The notes under the pieces were generated by a model. The model was not told the DNA's origin, searched no databases, and saw only the letters and a program-made list of their open reading frames with translations. Positions 58,774 to 64,000 of a stretch of 64,000 nucleotides of DNA are shown here, piece by piece. Where the stretch lies: the NCBI GenBank assembly GCA_029959085.1, contig JARWIR010000016.1, positions 18,671,499 to 18,735,498 of the forward strand, in the 5' to 3' direction. The stretch's first letter is position 1. Each line of letters begins with the position of its first letter. Source of the DNA: Nemophila menziesii. Lineage: Eukaryota > Streptophyta > Magnoliopsida > Boraginales > Hydrophyllaceae. The position numbers and the translations under genes are program-made.

Positions 58774-59094
58774 CAATAGATGTGCATTTAGTTGTCTTAC
58801 ATGAGACTCGGGATATTCCCCACTCCATGGCATGACACCTTTCGCTCATCCATTCCGCCGCCCTTTCTCATTACCAACCTTAGAGTTAGCGGATACTGAG
58901 GAACCTGAGCTTAAACTATTGACCTCCTGGTCGTTGATGGGATGAGCAAATCTGTACTGCCTACGAACGTCGGAAACAAATAAACCTAACACAAAGTAGA
59001 TTGACGGACGATTCAAAATGTGCGATTGCGGTTCAAAAATGTACGGTTTCTTCATTTCCCTAATCAATACTCTGAGCATTTCTCTAAACGCCAT
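57948..59094 (-). CDS. Small two-exon gene B, 83-aa probable membrane protein
   Basis: Exon 1 is 58875-59094 (220 nt). Exon 2 is 57948-57979 (32 nt). The intron is 895 bp with donor G|GTAATG and acceptor TTTTCAG|GTAATC. The protein begins MAFREMLRVLIREMKKPYIF and has a hydrophobic part (IYFVLGLFVSDV, about residues 32-43), AHPI, the Ser-rich EVNSLSSGSSVSANSKVG and the tail NQMILGGNY. Start, Ser-rich stretch, splice phase and tail equal those of gene A. The first ~50 codons differ heavily and by a 5-codon indel, while intron and flank are almost unchanged. The intron also has a (TAA)n tract expanded from that of gene A and ~225 bp not present there. No family is recognised. Confidence 0.7.
58724..58771. 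repeat. (TAA)n microsatellite in the intron of gene B
   Basis: Sixteen TAA units. Gene A has about seven at the same place (19464-19485), so the tract expanded or shrank after duplication. Confidence 0.95.
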
Positions 59095-59641
59095 TGATTA
59101 TGATTGTTTTGCAAACCCTAACTCTCTATTTCTCTTTTTCTCTCTCTCGTTTCTATTTAGATTATTTTCATCAAAACAAAAGAGGTCCATATATATTTTG
59201 TTTATGGGCCTTGGGCTTGACATCAATCGTACTACTGATACCCTTTAATTGTTGGTTTTTTCTTTTTCTTTTTCTTCTTTTTTATTTTCTTTTTCAAACA
59301 AAAATTAGTTAATTATGTGGTCTTGGAAATATTTAATAGGAATCGGATTTTATTTTATTTTAGTCAAAAAGGCCGTAGGGACTTTTATTAGGACGTGTAA
59401 AGTATCAAAAACCGAAAACGAGAAGTAGATAAAATTTGTCTATCTCTATTCTAAGATTGGTCTTAAAATTAGATATGAGACAAATCTCATCTCAGTTTTA
59501 AAATAGAGATGGAACAACTTTCATCGCAGTTACGTGACAAATTTTATCTCAATTTTAAAATTGAAGATGTGACAAATCTTATCTTAGAGCCCGTTTGGGA
59601 TTGATTATTTTGGAGCTAAAAGCGCTTTTTGATTAAAATTT

Positions 59642-59947
59642 AGGGAAAATGACCTAAAAAATCAAAATAATATTATTATCAGCCCAATAACATCAATGAC
59701 AAAATTTCTTCCCAATAACATCATTAACTAAATTTTGTCCTTGATGGGAATCGTTCTTGACGGGAATCGTCCTTGACGGGAATCGTCCTTGATGGGAATC
59801 GTCCTTGACGGGAATCGTCCTTGATGGGAATCGTCCTTGACGGGAATCGTCCTTGACGGGTAAACATGTAATCTTATAATAGTAAGTTAATGGATGATTC
59901 TTTGGGGCAAGTATAATATTATTTTGATTTTTTGGGTCATTGACCCT
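59642..59947. mobile_element. Nested MITE inside the 59588-60129 element
   Basis: The left agggaaaatgacctaaaaaa and right ttttttgggtcattgaccct ends are inverted repeats that continue through tcaaaataatattat on both sides. The flanks share aaaattt. A 16-bp minisatellite lies in its middle. Confidence 0.75.
59737..59862. repeat. 16-bp minisatellite, about 8 copies
   Basis: The unit is gggaatcgtccttgac, with c/t variants. It yields a spurious repeated peptide on the minus strand. Confidence 0.95.
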
Positions 59948-60373
59948 AAAATTTAAATATTTGTAAAAAATATTAAAAAATATTTTTATATCTAAAATCA
60001 CTTTAAGTGATTATTTCAATAATCACTAATCTAGTGCTTTTCCTAAAAGTGATTTTTAGAGTCTAAAATATTACTATAGATCTAAAATAACTTTAAGTGA
60101 TTATTTTAAAAAGCAATCCCAAACGGGCACTTAGTTTTAGAATAAAAATGAAAGATTTTCTCTCTCGATTGTCCCATAACCCTCCCCTCTTTTCCATAAA
60201 GAAAAAATATTAAAAAATAGAAAATTATTTTCCACATGAGCCCTTTGCTAGAAAAGAAAAAAAAAATCTAAAGATAAAGAAATTTGCACTCCCGGACCCC
60301 TTGCTTGAAAAGAAAAAAATATCAAAACATATTGTCCCTCGCTGTAAAACAATTAAAATAAAAAATAATAATT

Positions 60374-61503
60374 TCCCCCAAAACCCCAAAAATATATTTT
60401 TTCGTAAAATAATCCGTCGTATTGATCTAACTCTTATCCATACCCGAAGCCATCTTTTAGCAACAATATGATACAAATAAGCAACTACATTCCTATGAAA
60501 ATAAAATAAATAATTATTTCAACCCAAATAATAATCTGAATAAAAATTACAACCCAATGAATAAAATAATAAAAATTACAAACCCAATGAATGAATAATA
60601 ATTACAAACCATCGAATGAATAAAATTACAAACCATTGAATGAATAAAATTATAATCCAATAAATAGATAAACAATTTCAGATAATTAATTAAACATATA
60701 AAAATATATGAGAAAAAAATATAAATAAAATAACACATGCATAATTTACAACATACTAATAAACACGACACTCAAAAAACAGGTTAATTATGAACCTAAA
60801 CATATCTTATAGCAACTAACACACAAGTATAATCCAAAAAAAAAGTTCGAAATTTAATGAAAATACCTTGAATTGGTTGGAGAAATTAAAGATTGATGAT
60901 CATGCCCCACCTTGAAAATGTATTACTTAACTTATTCAAATCATATAGCAAGAAGAAAACACAATTATAAACCAAAAAAAATAAGAAAAAATTGAATTTT
61001 CATGAAATTACCTGCAATTGTGTGATGAAATTGGATATTGACAATGTCCACCTTGATTATGAACCCGGAAATGGTGCAAGATGAATTGGAGAATCAATTA
61101 GAAAAAAAAAACAAATTTGAGTTGTGTTTTCAAATTTGTTTTTTGAGAGAAAATGGGAGAAAAATTTGGGGTTTTTGGGCGTTTTGGGAGATAAAAAACC
61201 TGTTGTATTCATTATATACGTTTTTTTTTATTACCGACGACATGTGTCATCGGTAAATTCAAAGGTGTCGTCGGCAATAGACTTTATTAGCGGTGACTAA
61301 CGTCGTCCCAAATATAGCGCCGACACTTTGAACGGTAAAAATAAATAAATAATAAAAAAATGTTACCGACGAAATTTTACAACGTTAGGTGTGATTCTTC
61401 TCGTCGCTATTTTGCGATAACGTTTTTGTCGCCGTTAACAAAAACTCGCCGCTAAGTCTTAAAACTTACCGACGAAACAAGGGTCGCCGCTAACATTCCG
61501 CCG
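60374..61503 (-). mobile_element. CACTA 3' fragment lacking its terminus
   Basis: Carries the leader and the ccgacga subterminal motifs (61230-61500) of the big CACTA element. The last ~29 bp, including gtagtagtg and the gcg duplication, are gone: ccgccgctaa joins ctatacatggac directly. It starts within the first coding exon (KSWINT.. region). It cannot transpose alone. Confidence 0.85.
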
Positions 61504-61603
61504 CTAACTATACATGGACTATTTGAGAAGAGAGAATACTAGATAAAAGATGAAGGTTTATAATGAAAACGATAATGTAAATAGTGAAATTTATTGTGGG
61601 TAT

Positions 61604-61804
61604 TAGGGTTGAGCAGAATAGTGGTAAATGGTAAACCGACCCGTTAGGGTAATAAAAACCGACCTAAAACAGGGTAAAAATTACCCTAGCCCATTTTATA
61701 ACATACCTTACTTTTCAATTTTGGGCATGTTAATTTTTTTACCACGGGTTTACCTTCTATACATTACCACACGGGTTGGACCCGTCCAACCCGTATACTG
61801 TTTA

Positions 61805-61866
<62 letters not shown>

Positions 61867-62218
61867 ATGGTCAAGACCTGGCCATTTGACACATTTGGCT
61901 ACTTCGTTCACCGAAATCTTATCCTCGTCTCTTCTTTGAATTTTACCTAATATGTACTTTATTTTGAAGAACAAAAATTCTTTTAATTGAATAGTAGCAT
62001 TTAAACTTTATTTGGTTTTATGTTTTTTATTGTGATTAAATTATGAATTTTACCAAGGGTAAAACCCGGGTAACCCGTTAGTTAACTCGTCTTAACCCGT
62101 GGTAATTTTTATTTTACCATTAACACGGGTTTACCCTCCAACATTTACCACTTTCCAATATTACCCTACCCTTACCCTAGACCCCAACCCGGGTAAACCC
62201 GACCCGTGCTCACCCCTA
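61604..62218. mobile_element. Non-autonomous hAT-type element, 615 bp, gggtaa-rich ends
   Basis: The termini tagggttgagca and tgctcaccccta are inverted repeats with one mismatch. A perfect 8-bp duplication gtgggtat occurs at 61596-61603 and 62219-62226. The empty site is at 56644. The subterminal regions are dense in gggtaa / ttaccc and acccg motifs facing each other. No ORF. Confidence 0.92.
61809..61866. repeat. (TA)n(TG)n compound microsatellite
   Basis: About 16 TA units pass directly into about 13 GT units, inside the hAT-type element. Confidence 0.97.
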
Positions 62219-62724
62219 GTGGGTATACAACTTTGACGAGACTAGTCAATATGGTTCAACGGGCGTGATAGGCCAACTTACTATATGAGATGGCCCACTG
62301 CTTAAATTTTTTTTAGCCCGAACTCGGCTCACCTACTGAGCAAGATAGGAAAAGAGAATACATGCTAATGCCGAGTCAACTTGGATCAACAGGCCGCTCA
62401 TCTCATTGTCCAGCATCCAGACTATCAGATCCTTTTGTTTTTTTAAAATTGATAAAAGATTGATATTGTCTTACTACTCTACGGGTTCATGTCACCCACG
62501 ACAATTTCCATTTGAATATCTCTTTTACCACTTTGAATCAAAAGCTTATTTATTTAGAGAGATATTTCTTGTCAATGGTAGGGTCATAGTCTTTTAGTGG
62601 TTTACCTTTTTATAAATCTTACCAAAACCTTTCATTTTATGTAACATCATTAAGTTTTTTTTATTCATCTCAATGATCTTTTAATGTTACAAATTTATGT
62701 TACATTACACTTTTATATTTTGAT

Positions 62725-63020
62725 ATATGAGTATCCGGGTCACCTTTCGCGCACCACGAATATTTTTTTAGGAAGTATACACGCCTCCTCATGTATATTC
62801 TCACTTACTCAGAATTAATGTTCAGAAAGGGGATTCAAACCTTGTACCTCCTGCTTTTCCCTTTTTTAAGGACTGAAGAAATATCAAGGCCCTGGCCACT
62901 TCATGCATATTCTCACTTAATCAGAACTAATGTTAAGAAAGGGGATTCAAACCTTGTACCTCTTGCTTTATCTCTTTTTAAGGACGGAAGATATATCAAA
63001 ACTCTGGTTAAAAGTTAAGC
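62725..63020 (-). mobile_element. SINE copy with partial internal duplication
   Basis: Same family as 2365-2605. The segment ggggattcaaaccttgtacc to aaggac-ga-g-aatatcaa appears twice (62839-62895 and 62940-63000), so the element was partly duplicated or a second copy inserted. Confidence 0.65.
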
Positions 63021-63343
63021 TAAATTACACTTTAAATATACATTTTAGCATTTTGAGACTATAGGAGTTTGAAAAGAGGGCGTTCTAAATTTGGGAGGGA
63101 TGTTTGAAGATCTTATGGATAACTAGATCACTTTTTTAGATTTTAAAAACTGCTTGCAATCGTTTTTAAATTCTTGTATCATGTTCTCAATTTAATATTA
63201 TTATTCAAACAAAGTTTTGGACAAAAACACATTTAAACAATGAAATTAAATTTCTTAGAATTAGAGTAAAAAAGTCAGGTTTGTGAATGTATAAGGGACT
63301 TTCATGGTTCTTTTTATTATTTTTTGGTCTACTATATATTTTT

Positions 63344-64000
63344 TTTATCAATAAAATTTTCTAACATAAATGTCTGGTACAAGCCGAATATACATTATTA
63401 ATAGATACATAAAAATCTATTAACGACCTAGTAGGATAATTAGACACGTCTAAATTAAGCCTAGTGCTTTTAGCCAGGATATCCGCTACCTCATTGAATT
63501 TCCTTCTTATATGATCGACTTTCCAATCCGGGAATCTTCCTATCCACCTTCATGCCTCGGAGATCATGGGACGGATCCTCCAGTCGATTCCTCCCCTTCT
63601 ATTAATACCTTGAATCAGCTCAAGGTTATCATAGTAGAAAGAGCTACTCTTAATTCCAAGATTTGTAGCCGATCTCATTGCTAATAAAACCGCCCACATC
63701 TCACCTTCAAGACAACTATTGACTCTAGCTCTCCTTTTAATAACATCTCTGACTTCTCCTTCTTTGTTAATTGCAATCGACACCATACTTGTCGGTTCCC
63801 AATTTTTAGTATGTGATGCATCACAAAGTCATATCATATCAGCCTCATCATTTAGTACTGGATTATCATTATCCTCCTCCTTGCTCTGCTCATCAGTTCT
63901 ATTTTTGTTGACTTGCCCCTTTTCCTTTTTATCTTCAACGAGGTACTTCATGGTGAATTCTGTTTTTTCTAAGATTTCCTGAACAACCCATTTCTTTTTT
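63344..64000 (-). mobile_element. LINE 3' end (RNase H), continues beyond the window
   Basis: A T run at the plus-strand left end marks the A tail, and the insertion interrupts the tandem copy after ctactatat. On the minus strand: LCDASHTKNWEPTSM (Asp), ARVNSCLEGEMWAVLLAM (Glu), YYDNLELIQGI (Asp), then a stop and FPDWKVDHIRRKFNEVADIL. The same LINE family as 30964-36697 (shared IKRARVN..EGE and YxDNLELxQGI) but a diverged copy. A TGA precedes LCDAS, so it is inactive. Confidence 0.85.

Larger units (their letters stand above)
59588..60129. mobile_element. MITE, 542 bp, with gcccgtttgggattg ends
   Basis: The left agcccgtttgggattg and right caatcccaaacgggca are exact inverted repeats, flanked by cttag (59583-59587 and 60130-60134). 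Block 1 lacks the insertion. No ORF. It is itself split by a smaller element. A 5-bp duplication is unusual for the hAT-like terminus, so the superfamily is left open. Confidence 0.8.
30909..60372. other. Segmental duplication block 2 with nested insertions
   Basis: Removing the LINE (30964-36697) and the CACTA element (36952-56549) joins 30909-30963, 36708-36951 and 56553-60372 into a segment collinear with block 1 (15673-20645). The order of the shared pieces, including gene B, is the same. The duplicated segment therefore predates both insertions. Confidence 0.85.
60374..63343. other. Tandem duplicate of 55494-57600
   Basis: From ccaaaaccccaaaaatatat onward the sequence repeats 55494 and following: CACTA leader and end, then the flank, up to ggtctactata at 63343. 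The junction to block 2 lies at about 60374 and shares cc-aaaacccc with the source. The source unit is about 4.9 kb (55494-60373). The second copy is cut off by a LINE insertion. Confidence 0.88.

Noticed and set aside
61604..62218. Interstitial telomere repeat
   Set aside because: The gggtaa motifs are degenerate and inverted at both ends of a hAT-type element with an 8-bp duplication.
1..64000. Organelle DNA insertions
   Set aside because: I looked for recognisable plastid or mitochondrial genes and rRNA and saw none.

Overview
This is nuclear DNA from a flowering plant, probably a eudicot: AT-rich and intron-bearing, with CACTA, L1-type LINE, tRNA-derived SINE, hAT-type MITE and copia-like LTR elements. 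The species cannot be named from sequence alone. Most of the window is nested and duplicated transposon DNA. Ordinary host genes are almost absent.

Layout. 1-3.7 kb: anonymous DNA with a 36-bp tandem repeat, a SINE and a decayed gag-like remnant. 3.73-15.51 kb: a tandem array of about six units of ~2,008 bp; units 2-6 each carry a differently broken copy of one 142-codon reading frame (coiled coil plus one membrane segment), and unit 1 carries a 708-bp hAT-type element with a perfect 8-bp target duplication. 15.67-20.65 kb: segmental duplication block 1, with a hAT-type element, a LINE RNase H remnant, a 400-bp foldback and a small two-exon gene (gene A). 20.65-30.9 kb: mostly anonymous DNA with decayed fragments (acidic ORF, CACTA transposase, FAR1-like domain, Ulp1-like protease, gag-like ORFs) and a SINE.

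30.9-60.37 kb is block 2, the same ancestral segment as block 1, inflated by two insertions. The first is a full-length but dead L1 LINE (30964-36697, 10-bp target duplication). The second is a 19.6-kb CACTA element (36952-56549, 3-bp target duplication GCG). Inside the CACTA transposase gene sits a probable solo gypsy-type LTR, and inside that a young LTR retrotransposon (43851-50790; LTRs differ at 9 of 1,390 positions). That retrotransposon encodes Gag and a second intact 411-aa protein but no polymerase. Block 2 ends with the sister gene (gene B). From about 60.374 kb the 3' end of the CACTA element and its flank are repeated in tandem; a LINE then interrupts this copy at about 63.34 kb and runs to the window edge.

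Most notable result: genes A and B are duplicates whose intron and 5' flank are nearly identical (about 5 substitutions in a ~185-bp stretch read by eye), yet the middle of their coding exon is strongly diverged. In the 31 codons that align without gaps, 18 of 20 changed codons alter the amino acid. This looks like diversifying selection on a small, apparently membrane-spanning protein.
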